Assembly: GCF_037975245.1 (NCBI RefSeq)
Contig: NC_092576.1
Coordinates: forward strand, 26,177,611 to 26,241,610
DNA: 64,000 nt
Reading direction: 5' to 3'
Source: Apostichopus japonicus
Lineage: Eukaryota; Echinodermata; Holothuroidea; Aspidochirotida; Stichopodidae
Below the pieces are notes generated by a model. That model was not told the DNA's origin. It made no database searches and saw only the letters and a list, made by a program, of their open reading frames with translations. Position 1 is the first letter of the stretch. Each line of letters begins with the position of its first letter. This document shows, piece by piece, positions 47,788-60,713 of the stretch. Both the position numbers and the translations under genes were made by a program.

Positions 47788-50218
47788 CTATTCACCTATC
47801 CTGGATGGGATAAGCAGTTTGATCATTGGCTGCCAAAGACTGATGTAGTAGAGAAGATCCACAATCAAGACACTATATCACTTGGATCATTGCCAGAGAG
47901 GTCAGAGCTATTTACCTCCAAACTCAGACTAGATATTAAGCGGTAGCTTGTAGGGAGGCGTAAGGAAGATCCAAAGATTGTTATAGTACGGGACATCGAG
48001 AGAGACATTTATAAAGTGTGTTTTGCTAAGAATAGCTATTTCAACACCATTCTCGGGGAGTCCTGGGTGGAAAGGATAAATGGGAGGGAAGATTGCTGTT
48101 ATGTAGTCCCTGGAACTGCCACAGTATCACTACATCACCACAGGCCCCTAATAGAGTTTGACATTGCAGGTAGAGAGACACTTCTTGACGCTGGCTATTT
48201 CCTAAAATTCCAGTGTGTTAGAGGAGATGCCACTGAAGAAGAGGTCAAGTCAAATAACTGTCCATGGAAAGACTGAGACACTGCAACAAAGGCCCAGTTA
48301 CGCTGTATTGCACACTGGTCCTATGTATCAGTATGACATCTTGGGTTTTTATTGATGTTCCTACAAAACAGGTGACTGACACCATATCTGCAAAGAAATC
48401 ACAATTGTCATGTCAGGAGTTGTCAAAGGCTATATTTTATGAAATTTGCTTCAAGCAAAATGTATCCCTATCGTTTACTGAACGAATAGAGCCAGATACG
48501 CATAAAATCATCTAGATTGTATAGCAAAATGAAGCAAAGTTGGAAAGGGGGACATCAAAAAAACACGTTTGGATCTTGGCTGCAAAAAAATGACAAGTGG
48601 AACTTTAAGGTGAGGAATAATGAATTTGTAAACACTCATCTTGTTGAGAAAGTTAAACAACTTGAAACGAAACTAGGGGTATTGCAAACCGACTTGCAAG
48701 ATCAATGTAGCAAAGTGCGTAAGCTAACGTCATTGTGTCAAGAACTATCAAAGCGAATTGTTCTGAAATATATAGGAAAGACCTCCAGAAAACACAGTGG
48801 GTTGAAACCATATAGCAGGGCTCAAGTGTATCGCATAAACAAGAAGGTAAAAGATGACTGTAATGCGGCCTTATCATTCCTTGGTTTGCAAGGCTTGCAG
48901 GCATCGGGTACAGTTCAAAATGTTCTGAGCAAAAAAGAAGAGTATGTCTGCTTGGTAGATGAAGCCAAGCTTGGCCCAAACACTTCATTTCAAGTTCAAC
49001 AGGCAAACTTGCTGCTTTTATATTAAAGATAGATTTGCAATATCTGATTAAGCCTATAAAGCCCTCTCATCAGCAAGTTCTCTTCCCAGTATATATCAAA
49101 TTAAAACCAAACAGAGACAAATCAAAGAAAATGCAGTTCAAGTTATCCGTACTCAGTTCGTTTATGTCCGTTTTCAGAGAGATTTCATTCAAGTCCTCAA
49201 TGCGAGAATTGATCCCAATGCAATGTCCAGCAATGACAATTGTCTTATTGCAGTATTTCAAGAAAAAGAAGGGTACCAGGCAATCAAGGCTCATTTAGTC
49301 GATTTGCGCAGCCAAATACAACAGTACACAGAAGTAGTGGTTGGAGCATATTCATACAAGCTGTCATATTACCTACTACGTGGTGATTACAAATTTTTAC
49401 TCTGTCTTGGGCATTAATAGCGCATCATGCACATACTCCTGTATCTATTGCAAATGCCCATCACAAATGTATTTCTCATCACACTAGTCATATGAAATGC
49501 CTGACAAAAGTTACAAGTTCAGAACAATCAGTGAACTGGAGAATTGCGTCAAGTGCCCAAGACATCAAAGAAGAGGTTCAATTGTTCGAATCCACCAATA
49601 TTTCCATCAATCCCAATGTCAAGTGTTGTTGTGGATAATCTTCATCTGTTTTTGGGAATAACAGATATACTCATGAACTTGTTAATCTTGGATGCACGTA
49701 GATTAGATGCAATTGATAAATTGAATAAATTTGCTGAGTTCAATCCACAGAAATTTCTACATTGTCACGAATTAGAGAAATTCCTGAAAGAATCTTGAAT
49801 CGTTGGATTCAACTTCTATGTTAGGAAGGATTCTAAGAAGCTCAAGTGGCCTACATTAAATGGTCCCCAGAAACACAAGCTTTTTGCATGCATCAAAGTT
49901 GCTGAAATCCTTCCTGAATTAGGTGCAGATAAACTAACAAAAATCCAGTTTTTGTCGGATGAATTCTATGTTCTTGGATGTATCAAACTGAAATCAGCAA
50001 ATGGTATCTTCAGCAATGAATATGAAAGTAATATGAAAGTAATATGAAAGAATATGAAAGAAATGGCTCATTACATATTGTTCTGTCTACCAGAAACAGC
50101 ATGTCACACCATACATCCATATTCTTGTGGCTCATGTTCCTGAAGTGTTGCGGCAATTTGGATCAATTAGTCAGTTCACACAGCAAGGCTTAGAAAAGCT
50201 CAATGATTTGACAACAAA

Positions 50219-50407
50219 TCGCTTCTCGGCCTTTTGGCTAAGATCATGTGTAGTATCTGTTCCCTTCGGGAATGGTGATACACACCTGACGATGATCACA
50301 CAGTCACAGTCCCGATGCAAGGGGACTGGGGCTGAGAGCGGATCAGTCGTTTGGTAGTTTGGTTTTCGTGCCCAGGTTCTTTCCTGGGTGACTTTTTCTT
50401 AAAAAGT
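50219..50407 (+). mobile_element. U2 snRNA-headed SINE-like element
   Basis: The first 45 nt (counting the shared A at 50218) match U2 snRNA positions 1-45 with a single difference, including GTAGTA of the branch-site recognition region. Then follow an unrelated ~145-nt body with a UUCG-type hairpin (TCCCTTCGGGA) and a 3' hairpin CCCAGG-TTCTTT-CCTGGG. Flanked by perfect 16-bp duplications ATGATTTGACAACAAA (50203-50218 and 50408-50423). A real U2 gene is excluded because the rest of U2 is missing. Confidence 0.9.
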
Positions 50408-50641
50408 ATGATTTGACAACAAAGGCATATTTTAGATCGACAAACCATAAAAAAAATCCAGGCCTTGTCACAAATTATGGATAAACAGAATCGACTAGAG
50501 TACATGGACGGTTCACGAATTGACAACTTGATGCAAAACAGTAGGGTGACATGTAGTCGTTGTCATACAAGAGGTCACACTAAAAGAACATGTCATGGAA
50601 AACCTGAAATGAAAGGGAATGCTACCAGTTCTGAGCAATGA

Positions 50642-53600
50642 ATGTGTTCGGAATACAAATATTGAGCCGTGGTCTGGTTCTTCATTAATCAAGTTTTCTT
50701 AAGTGTTTATAAATATTCATAATTTGAGTAGTCCCAGTACAGAATGAACAAGGTCCAAGTGGAGTGAACTATTCATTTGAGCAGGGTTTTTTTTTCAACT
50801 GTGCTCAATTGGAGTAGCATTTCTCATACTGGGTGTTTAGTTAATATGTTGAACCTTGGCTGTAAGTGTTTTCAAGTGAATTGTTCCACTTATGCCTACC
50901 AATAGGACTGGATTCAACTAGAATCATCACCGAGGTGTGTTGCTATTTTTAGAATGTTAATACTGCTATACATGCGGTGTAGCAGATACAAAAACACTCA
51001 GATGTGTTTCTGCTTTCAGTGCACATACTAGAGCACCAATGGTGCAGAAGCTCATACGTATTTGAGCTTAAAAATGTAGGGCCTACAAAACTTTATGGTT
51101 AACCATAATTCAGATTTCACCAATTTTGGGTTCTTGAGGACAAATAGTCTACAGTAGGTTGAAAGACAATTATGAGCTCCCACTTGTTCCTCCTCTATAA
51201 ACCAGGCGGTTCTCAAATATCTAGTCTTGCATAGTTAAGTGACAGTGTTTAAGAGTTAATTTTAATTATAAAGTTATTTGCAGGCAGGAATGTACACTGT
51301 TAAGCAGGACTCTTAGCCAGTAATAGATTCCATTATTAGACCACACATGTATGGTTCTTAGGCAGTTTGGGTTAGGTTTATAACAAGTATTATCTAGTTC
51401 TTTTCAACAATAATAAAGGTCATCATAATGAGCCACCCAAGGCTTTTATACCAGTTAGGGAGACTGGATACAGATGTTATCACTGTGGAAACGAACTTGT
51501 GGCTTGGTATTGTGCTGCTAGGCAGGATTTCCAGGCAGTGGAGGGCATGGTTAGGCAGGGCATTGTCATTCAGGCAATGTTAGGCATGACTGCCATGTAG
51601 TTCTGTTAGGCACTGTTACTGTTAGGCACTGTACTGTTAGGCACATCTCATGCATTGTAGGCTTATATGGTATAAAATTGTTATATTGTACAGAGTGGCG
51701 ACATTGCACAATTAGCAGTAGTGGTAGGCAGAACTACAGGATTCAATGAGAGAGGGTATTACTTCTTACATTATTGTATTGATAATCTCAAATTTACTGT
51801 AGGGACTAAATGTTGACTACCGTATTTATCCTATTAAATACTCCAGGGGCGTATCATTTTCAAAAGCAAAAGGGGGCCCTATTAGGGGTCAATTTCTGTA
51901 CACCATAGATTAATACGCTGTAGACTTTTATTGGAGGATTTCTTGCTGGTCTGTATCTAATTTACCAGTAGGATTACTTCTATATTTTACAGGTAAGAAA
52001 GTGTATCTGTAATCAGGATATTTTGGGGAATTTGGGACAATTGATAGTTTATTAGAGCCAACTAAGGCCCTTTAAACTATTTAGGTACACATGTCATAGC
52101 TGTTATCTCTCCGGAATTGAACTTGCAACCTATCGGTTACTATCGTGAATATGTACTCAATTTGGAACTTCTTGATCATCATAGCTGTTAAGGTTCACGA
52201 GATATCGTGTCACATGTTTCTGTGACCTAATATGGTTCAGGCAAGGCAAATGAGAAAGTAGAAATCAGGAAATTGAGTATCTTTCTGAAAATATATTTAT
52301 AATCTGAAACAAGTGCTTTGGTTTGAAGAATGGAATAGTCTAAAAGTGAGATAAAGGTACTATAGTTGTGGAAATTTATATAACTTGTGTAAGTCGTCAA
52401 GGTAGATATCTAAAATAAAATTAAGAAACTGTTAAAATGGCAGGAAAACGACATACCCTGTGAATCTTTGGCATACCCTATAATATGTTTAAAAAATTAG
52501 TTGAAACTGGATACAAAACAATATGTTGAAAGTGCAATGAGGCTAGTAATGAATGTAAATAAAAAGTGTAAATATCGAAGCAAGGAAAATTAGATATTTG
52601 GAATCTATTCAGAAGTGGATGGCTGATTGGTATGTATTTCGTCTGTAAGCTGCACGATTGTCTTCCCTTGAATAGTGAATTTAAACAGTTTGTCTCCAAA
52701 ACTCTCAAGAAATACCCCCGTGACCCCAAGCAGTTAGTTTTGGAGTCACCAAAAATAAAACCCTGTAGACAAACAGAGGAACAAAACCATTCCTAATATT
52801 TGTTTTAAACATACGGTCAATTTATCGCAACTTATAAAGGACATTTTAACTCTCACTCCTTACGAGACACATTAACGTAAACATGATACAGCATTTCCTT
52901 TGCTTTCTAAAAATAATCTTACACATTTTTCACAATCAATTCTTTGCGCGACAAATTTAAGATCTGCCCTTGTTCCTCAAACAATTAAGGCTCTTATATA
53001 TTTAGTTTACTCTTCCCTTTTCTTTACAGGGAGTCCTCTACTTTGTTAAGCCATCTGAAGGTTTCTTAGAGGATTTCCTATCACATTGTATATATTCACG
53101 TGATACAACAAATAAATCAATCAATCAAATATAAATTCCATCCAATCTCAATAATAAACCAATTATGCGACAGTCTCAGCATTTCTACTAGGTATTCGAC
53201 CACTTTTAAGAATTTCGTTTCAATTCAAGCACTTTGGATCATACAGTTTACTTACAAATAAATTTACGAAATGATGACACTCTCTCATTTAATGTGGTCC
53301 TAGAATATACCAATTTTACATTAATACTTACAATACTCACAGATTATTGGGGGTCGCCTGCCCGTAATCTGGTTTACTATACAGCAAACTCCGCTTGTCA
53401 CAAACGAATAAAGCACGTGCGTCGAGAATATACGGTATTTTAGCGGCTTGTTCTCAATAACAAGTATACGCAAAATTGTCCTCATTGACAATATAATACT
53501 AACTCAATTTAAGACCTCATTGCCTTTTTATGAATATATAACTCCCGTTCTCAATAACGGAGAAACTACCTCTCTGCCCGACGTGATATCGTTACCAGAT

Positions 53601-53939
53601 GGAATCCAACTAACTAACTTTCCTGTACCCCACCCTAACATCAACTTTAAAAAAAACACGAATCTAATATGACGTAACGGCTCTTACAATTTGTAAGCAC
53701 AGGTATTCCGATATATCTCGGTGAAACATACCAACAATAAGGAGACGAGAAACCCGGAATTTAGTTACTCTTTATATGCGATACAGGTGCTCCAATGCAC
53801 ACAGTGAAGCATATCAATACCAGGAATTTTGCATCCACTTACGTGACATACGCAATTATGACTCAACCAGAATACACAATTTGGCTACAGGTCTTTCTAA
53901 CATCGAAGTCTTTGTCCTCACTTGGCACGACCTCACATT
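50642..53939. other. No supported gene
   Basis: AT-rich. A GGCAG/GTTAGGCACTG-rich stretch lies at 51480-51650. An (AATC)n-like run near 53108-53130 could be the 3' end of an unidentified LINE. Confidence 0.45.
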
Positions 53940-54800
53940 TCCCTTCTTATCCTTGGAAGTCGATTCGACCAATCCCATCAGCCAACTTTCTGCGTACAGA
54001 CTTATCAACAATCAGTACAATATCTCCAACCTGCACGTTTCGTCTTTGCCGTTGCCACGCTGCTGAAGAGTGACTATATACTCCCTTCTCCAACGGGACC
54101 AGAAAACGTCTACCAAGTACTGCGCTTGTCGCCATCGTTTTCTGGCATAAATGTCTTTCTGCTCGAAAACACCTGGAGAAGCCAACCATTTAGCTTGTGG
54201 ATTCATCAGCATATTTGGAGTCAGTGGTGTGAAATCATCGGGATCTGGTGATGTTGTCGTAAGAGGTCTGCTGTTCAAGATATTTTCAGCTTCACAAAAT
54301 ACTGTACTAAGTTGATCATCATCAACTGTACGAGGCTGCTCTTTCATAAGACTATAGGATCTTGCGAGTTGTTCTTATCATTCTTTCCCACACACCGCCA
54401 AAGTGGGAACCTGCCGGAGGGTTGAAGAACCACCCAATTCCTCCTGAACATAGTGTGCTTGTCATCCTCGTTTGGTCAACCTTCTCGAGCATTTGTTTCA
54501 GCTCCCTTTCAGACCCAACCAATTTAGTACCATTGTCAGATCTGATGCTCTTAATTGGGCCTCTTCTCGCCAGAAATCGTCTAATGGAATTGATGCATGC
54601 ATCAGTGTCCAAGGAATGGGCAACTTCCAAATGTACTGCTCTGGAGGAAAAGCAGGTGAAAATCACACCATAACGTTTCACTTCAGACCGCCCCCTACGC
54701 ACCATCAAGGGACCAAAATAGTCCATGCCACAGTGAGTAAAAGGTGATAATTCTGCTTCAACTCTGTTGCTTGGTAAATCTGCCATAGCAAAAGTCACTT
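53940..54800 (-). mobile_element. BEL/Pao LTR retrotransposon fossil (integrase region)
   Basis: The deduced protein matches the integrase part of BEL/Pao pol, with the typical HCGMDYFGPL, SRAVHLEVAHSLDTD, RSDNGT and ENILNSRPL signatures. Only the 3' portion of pol is present; LTRs, gag, protease and reverse transcriptase were not found nearby. It is broken, with a few breaks, and probably old. Confidence 0.88.
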
Positions 54801-55519
54801 AAAAGTGATTTGGACATAAATTAACTGCAAATATTCTTGCTTCAGAGACCAACAACCACAGAAGTTCTCACCAGATATAAATCATGTATCCCCTAGGGTG
54901 TGCCACTGTAATGTGAAGGAATTTTGATGATGAATATTTTGGTTCCAATTGCAACCATATTATGTACAATATCATGTTAGGTTTTAGCACTGCTGATAAT
55001 ATTCCATAATATTAAAGTTTGATGTGCTTTCTCATTATTATACAGTACGTGGAAATAACAAGGGAATCAAACACCACAAAAGCAGCTGGAAAGACTACTG
55101 AAGGTCAGCTTTCATTGAAGCGTTAAAGGAGAAGGGTAAGCAAAGTAATGCTAAGTATATTTATAATCAATTTTAGAAGACAAGAAAGGCTTTTGAAAAT
55201 AACACTTACCACCTCACCCCCCCCCCCAAATTCATATATTATATGGACCCCATTGCTCTGAAAAATGAAAAAGCTCCATAATGCCTGTAATTTCTTCAGC
55301 CTCTCCACCAGGATAGAGAACATTCACCAAAATCTGTTTGTGTACAATTGTCAGTTTTCCTTTCAAAGGGAGGGGGTGGGGGCACGGGCTCGCTTTGACT
55401 CATTATCCACCTCCATGACTTTCTGATATATGAAGTCTGTGGAGGCTATTACGCGCAGTATCTTCTTGTATCCAGGTTATATATGGTAAATTATTGCAAG
55501 TTATTTTCTTCTTTTGCAG
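54801..55519. other. Unassigned, probably 5' part of the Kolobok-like transposon
   Basis: No clear exon; a C run lies near 55217-55226. An upstream coding exon of the transposase gene may be hidden here. Confidence 0.4.
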
Positions 55520-57744
55520 CGTCTTTCAAATCGTGCATCATCATCTAGTAAAGAAATTGCTACACAAACTGATTTGGGACATTTAGTGTCATCATCTACT
55601 CAGACTGATTCACCTGAATACTTTGATGGTGAAGCCCAAGAACCCCCTGTTCAGACTGATGCTCTATTGTGCATCGGAGAAAGATGAAGAGATGGTGAGC
55701 AACATATCCATGTAGTCTTTTGCTTTATGGTTTAACATGCTCTGCATCAATATATTTTTTTCAAGGGGCTTGGTGGGAGGTGCGTTTGCCACATCACAAT
55801 TTAACTATTGCAACCAATTCTCGGGATCATTACATCGGTCTGGGTTGAGTACCGCAGTATGTAGCCAACACATTACCATGCCCATCCACTTTTGGTAAAC
55901 ATGATATCTCAAAAAGTAAAAATTGCTGTAACTTCAAAATTTTTGTTTCGATTAAAATTGTAAAGTTTCCAGTCATGCTGGCATGTGTGTGATGCTTAGC
56001 TTGTATACACTATAACTCAAGAAGGGAAGCTTTGACAAATCTCATATTTGGTATGGTGTACCACATTGAGTGCAAGAAGCCTATTGTGTTTGGTGGAGGT
56101 CAAAGGTCATTTGGGTTCAAATTGTTATATAAGTTGTTATATAGTTTGTCAATGTGATACATCTCAGAGAGTACATGTCAGTCAATTTATTTTTCTGTTT
56201 TCACAGGTCGTCACAGAGTGTGATACACATTTCTTGCAAACAGATGTGATTGAAGAGGAGAAGGTGGAGTAGAGAGTTGACGAAACTGCGGTAAATGTGG
56301 CTGAGCCTGCGGAGAAGCAGTCAAGTTCTTCACATGATGACTCTCACCCCAGTGATGTTTCGTACCACCTTGAAAGTGATGATTCATCTGAGGACAATGA
56401 GGAAAGGGAAGCCACAAAGGAAGAAAAGTGTGTTCATGGCAGAAAATTTATAGTGTATGAAGAAGCACTGGACATTTTGCTCCGTGCTAAGCTGTATTGT
56501 GTGAATGGCCACCAGCTGCTGATTTGGGATTCTCAACCAATGCTTGGCGGCACACCTGCTGGTAACTTGCTAGTCAGTGCAGCAATCCTGTTTAGCGGGA
56601 ATACCTTCCACAAAGTGGGGTAGTTTGCCTAGTGGCCTTACTTTCATAGGCAAATCAGCTTACTACAATTTTCAGAGGGATATCTTGAATACAGACTATC
56701 TGGAGAAGGAAGCTAAGTTTTCCAGGTTACAACGCTAAGTATTGCAACTACTCATTGATGGACACAGAGACTGAAAAAATATATGTTTCAGAACTTGTTC
56801 AGGTTACAGAAACTACAAGCTCAGTTGCAATGGAAAAGCTGGGGTTTCAGCGGTGTATGGAAAAGCTGAAAGCATGCAACGTAACTGTCGACTTGATTGC
56901 AACTGACAGGCACTGTGGGATCAGAGCTCTCATGAAGAAAGAGTATCCCAACATTGACCATCACTTTGATGTCTGGCATCTGTCAAAAACCCTCCAGAAG
57001 ACACTACTCGCCAAAAGTAAGACAAAGTCGTGTGAGCAGCCTGCAAGCTGGATCCAAGCAGTATCTAATCATCTATGGTGGTCAGCTCACACCTGTGACA
57101 AGGATCCAGAACTGCTTCTTGAGAAGTTCTCATCAGTAGTTTACCATACTGCTAACATTCACAGCTGGGACACATGCAACAAGTTTCACAGATGTGAACA
57201 TCCACCTATAAGGGAAGATGATGAGGTTGAGCCAGCATGGTTAAAACTAGATTCGCCAGCCCACAATGCTTTGAAGGATATCGTGATGGACAAGAGGCTG
57301 TTAAAGGATATTCGTTTCCTGAACAGGTCATGCCACACTGGCTCACAGGAGGTTTTTCATGGTGCCATGCTGAAGTACTGTCCAAAGCGCCAGGAGTTTG
57401 ACTTCCCAAATATGCTGGCCAGAACACAACTTGCCATCATTGACCACAATGAAAACAGTGGAAGACAGCAGGCGGTAGTAAGGAAAGGCCATAAGAAAGG
57501 CCAAAAGCGTTACAATGTCGTTTTCTCTAAGGCATCCAAAAAATGGGTTATTAAACCAATCTACGAAGCTAAGGAGTATAGCTTCATCTATGACCTCCTA
57601 ATGAATGCTGTGGCGATGAAGATTGGCCACCTCCATGTTTTGCCTCCGGTAAAAAAAGACCTGCCACAGAACATAGCTAGAGTACCGAAACCAAGCAAAG
57701 CAGAACTAGTAAATACTTTAAAGGCACGCTTCGGGAAATCTTAA
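55520..57744 (+). pseudogene. Kolobok-like DNA transposase, broken
   Basis: A first exon at 55520-55687 has the IATQTD...STQTD...PVQTD pattern typical of this family and ends in a stop. 56206-56623 encodes an acidic stretch and WDSQPMLGGTPAGNLLVSAAILFSG, with a stop at 56270. The last frame, 56755-57744 (329 codons), keeps LIATDRHCGIRALM, HHFDVWHLSKTL and HTGSQEVFHGAMLKYCPKRQ, candidate second and third catalytic regions. The segment normally holding a GDGxCDSPG block before GYNAKYCNYS is missing around 56720, so the first catalytic region is lost. The family name is from memory; a THAP domain, frequent in relatives, was not seen. Confidence 0.75.
55900..56130 (-). repeat. Inverted copy of the ~143-bp dispersed repeat
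   Basis: Contains AACTCAAGAAGGGAAG, AAGAAGCCTATTG and a perfect AGGTCAAAGGTCA (56097-56109). Lies in an intron-like part of the Kolobok-like pseudogene. Confidence 0.65.
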
Positions 57745-57904
57745 CTTTTTCTTCAGTGAAGCTGCCATCGGTTTCCCTGATTTGAACATGAGATAGGGGT
57801 TTTCCGGGGAAAGGGGTGGAGGGAGGGAGGGTAATTTCATATTTTATATTTTCCTTTTCATCTTTCTGAAGAACAATTGTTAGAGTGCAGGTGCAGTGCA
57901 GGTG

Positions 57905-59550
57905 CAGACTGCACAAGTCTGGAGATCACCCACAAGATGCGGCATAGCCAGTGCAAGGCGGTTGCACAAAGCCTTAGCCAGCAACTTGTAGTCCACATTT
58001 AACAAGGTGATCGGACGCTTGTTACGGGGATCCAAGGAGTCCCCAGACTTGGGCAGCAAAGTAATCATGCCCATACGTTGACTTTGGTTTAACAGTCCGT
58101 TTTGGAAGGCGTCCTCGAAGACGGCTCTGATGTCGGGTCCTATTATTGCCCAGAAGGTTCGGTAGAACTCCCTCGGAAGCCCGTCCGAACCCGGGGACTT
58201 GCCATTCTTCATCTTCGAAAGCGCCTTCCAAAGCTCAACAGTGGTTATTCCGCCCCCCAAAATATCATTGACATCGTGGGGAACGGTTTTTGAGATTCCC
58301 CTCAATAAATTAGCCTGTGCCGACAAGTCGACATTGCCACGCGTAAACAAACTCGAATAATACTCTTTATATACGCGGACAATGCCGTGAGGGTCACTAA
58401 CCACGGTCCCATCAGTAGCGCGCACAGACGGGACGCGTCTGTCACCTGCCGATGAGCTAACGGACTGGTAAAACCTCAGTGAAGGGCGCTCCTCGGCTTC
58501 CACCGCTTCGACACGGGCCCTGACGCGGGCACCGTGGTACTTTTCATCGAGATAAGTCTGCAAAGCGATGACAGCCGAAGGGTCGCCAAACTTCACCTCC
58601 GCGCACAGCTTCGAAAAATGTTCTCTTCGACGCCGTGCGCGGGTCACGCAATAATGAATTGCGTAGCGTTTGATGCGCAACTTGACATCATCCCACCATT
58701 GGGATGTAGAAGCAAAGGCCGGCTTCAATGTTTGCCATCCTTTGTACCTGGTCTCGAAACCCTGGCGGAACTCTGCCTCGCCAAGAATCCGACAGTTAAG
58801 CTTCCATAGGCCCCGCCCGATGGGGAAAATGGAAGGCAAAACAAAACGTGCTACCACAGTGTCATGGTCAGAGAGCGGACAGCTGAGCGTCTCGCAACCC
58901 GAAAATGTAAAACTTACGGGCGCATACACTCGATCTATCCTGGAGGCATCTTCTCCGTTAGGCCTCACCCACGTATACACCGTACTACACGGGTGCATAT
59001 GCCTCCAGACATCGGCTAAAAGGTGTGCCGAAGTGAATCTTTCCAATTCTGTGATCCCAGCGTCAGGACTAGCAGACACAGAAGCCCCGAGTCTGTCAAG
59101 ACCCGAGTCTGGGACACAGTTAAAGTCTCCGACCATGACACATGGTGCACTACCAGGAACAAAGGAAGGCAGCGTGTTAAAAAATTCTCGTCTAGCAGAA
59201 GGCCGATTGGGAGCATACACATTGCAGAGGGAGATGTTACCCTGTGGATACTTGAAAAGAATGCAAACCAATCGGCCCTCGTGATCCGTCTCCACCCTAG
59301 TGGCACAACCCGCCTGACGAGGTGACAGAAGGATGACAGTGCCACAGGATGAAGACGAACCAAACGAAGCATGCAGCCCACCACCCCACTCATAAGCCCA
59401 TAGAGGGACATCTTCTTCCAAAATATGTGTTTCTTGCAGGCAAACGCAGTCGACCTCCATTGAAATACAATATTGGAAAATGCGACTGCGCTTGCGATGA
59501 TCCCTCATGCCATTCACGTTCAAAGTGGCAACTGAAAATGTATGGGCCAT
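57905..59550 (-). pseudogene. LINE ORF2 of copy 3, C-terminally truncated
   Basis: ATG 59550-59548. The endonuclease domain looks complete (QETHI, GDFNCVPDSG, SRIDRVYAP, SDHDTVV); the reverse transcriptase is cut after GDLQTCAV, before the YADD box. The frame is open throughout. Could give endonuclease only. Confidence 0.88.
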
Positions 59551-59570
59551 GAGAGGGCAATGGGGCAAAA

Positions 59571-60713
59571 CTACGCCGACGACGATTCTGTAAGCTTCAA
59601 GCGCGCTCTAGACGACATATCGTCGTCCGAGTCGTCACTTGAGGCCGACCTTTTTAGAGAGGGTTCCCCCATCTCGTCGTACCAGCTCGTCCCAGTGGCA
59701 CGTTTTGGCTCGACGATCACCGAGCCCCCGGAGTCGCTGTCAGACAGAGCCTCCGGAGACCCGATGACCACCGAGTCCCCGGAGTCGCCGTCGGACAGAA
59801 CCTCCGGAGAATCGATGACCACCGATTCTCCGTCAGACAAAGCCTCCGGATCTGGCGATACCGGCGGCGGACTGGGGACGGAACTGGACGAGTTGATGGG
59901 GGAAGCTGGTGGAGACTTTCTCGGTGCGGGCACGGGGTTGGGGTCTGCAACGACGGGGGAGGGTGAACCAGGTGCAGGGGAGGGTAAAATCCCACCAGAT
60001 TCCCCCTCCTCTCGTGAAGTACTAGGTGCGTCGGAACTTGACTTACCCCCACTCTTAGTCCTAGAGACATAAGAGGAGGGACAAGCTCGAAAGACATGTC
60101 CCTCCTTCCCACATAGTGAACACACAACCTCGTTTGGGCAAGCGGTGCTATCATGCCCAAGACGAAGGCAGCGCCCACATTTCTTGTTTGGGCAGCCCTT
60201 GGCTTCGTGCCCGGTCTCCCCACACCTGAAGCAGGTACGGGGCTGACCGGGATACCGCACGTGGGCTTTATGCCCTGCTATAAACAGGAAGGAGGGAATG
60301 TCCTGTTTCAGGTCGATCCGAACCTGTCGGTGCCCGTTCAACACCCCAGGGGCTTGTGCATAGGAGCACATTTTGGCAGCCTTGACAGCCCCGAACCGAC
60401 CCAAAACCGTTGCGACAAGTTCCTGCCGCACCTCTAGTCCTACGTGGATGATAGTTACCCATACGGATCGCTCGTATGGAGTAACTGTCATCCCCTCGAC
60501 GTTACTCAGCAACGTGACCCCTTTCTGACGGGCCACGTCACTGGTAAAACGTAAATCGTACGTATTACGACCCTGGAGAGCTTGCAAAGCATCAACCTCT
60601 CCAGGCACAACAACACCCTTGCTCTTCAAAATACTAAAAACTTGCACCGGTGGAACAGCTTGTTCACCGGTGAACGACAACTTAACTATCCGAGAATCAC
60701 GGCGCGATACCAT
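59571..60713 (-). CDS. LINE ORF1 nucleic-acid-binding protein, 380 aa
   Basis: Start at ATG 60713-60711 (MVSRRDSRIVKLSF); the open frame extends upstream but with hydrophobic, leader-like translation. Residues 1-155 are a folded N-terminal part. Three CCHC knuckles (CFRCGETGHEAKGC, CGRCLRLGHDSTAC, CSLCGKEGHVFRAC) occupy about 161-211. The C-terminal half is Ser/Pro/acidic with three imperfect repeats around SVVIxSPEALSDGDS and ends KLTESSSA. It likely binds LINE RNA. The stop lies 20 bp before the ORF2 ATG in another frame, so ORF2 may be made by reinitiation. Confidence 0.9.
   Translation of the reverse strand: MVSRRDSRIVKLSFTGEQAVPPVQVFSILKSKGVVVPGEVDALQALQGRNTYDLRFTSDVARQKGVTLLSNVEGMTVTPYERSVWVTIIHVGLEVRQELVATVLGRFGAVKAAKMCSYAQAPGVLNGHRQVRIDLKQDIPSFLFIAGHKAHVRYPGQPRTCFRCGETGHEAKGCPNKKCGRCLRLGHDSTACPNEVVCSLCGKEGHVFRACPSSYVSRTKSGGKSSSDAPSTSREEGESGGILPSPAPGSPSPVVADPNPVPAPRKSPPASPINSSSSVPSPPPVSPDPEALSDGESVVIDSPEVLSDGDSGDSVVIGSPEALSDSDSGGSVIVEPKRATGTSWYDEMGEPSLKRSASSDDSDDDMSSRARLKLTESSSA

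Larger units (their letters stand above)
46532..50641 (+). pseudogene. Second zinc-knuckle transposase copy, decayed
   Basis: First exon 46532-46675 (MERPRKRQCTLKEACYHKK...EGDLFGIE, donor GTATGT). The next exon starts at 47380 (ILEDV) and is cut by a SINE; it resumes with YPGWDKQFDHW near 47795, the same tudor-knot-like segment as at 16222-19194. Later fragments include a coiled coil (48517-49026), DNLHLFLGITDIL (49640), VTPYIHILVAHVPE (50105), QQGLEKLND (50180) and a final knuckle CSRCHTRGHTKRTC ending at TGA 50641. Several stops and shifts break it; a second insertion (50219-50407) separates LTTN from KAYFRS. The SGDGT block seen in the first copy was not found. Confidence 0.75.

Noticed and set aside
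50218-50262. U2 snRNA gene
   Set aside because: Only the first 45 nt are present, with no Sm site or later stem-loops, and target duplications bracket the whole 189-bp unit.
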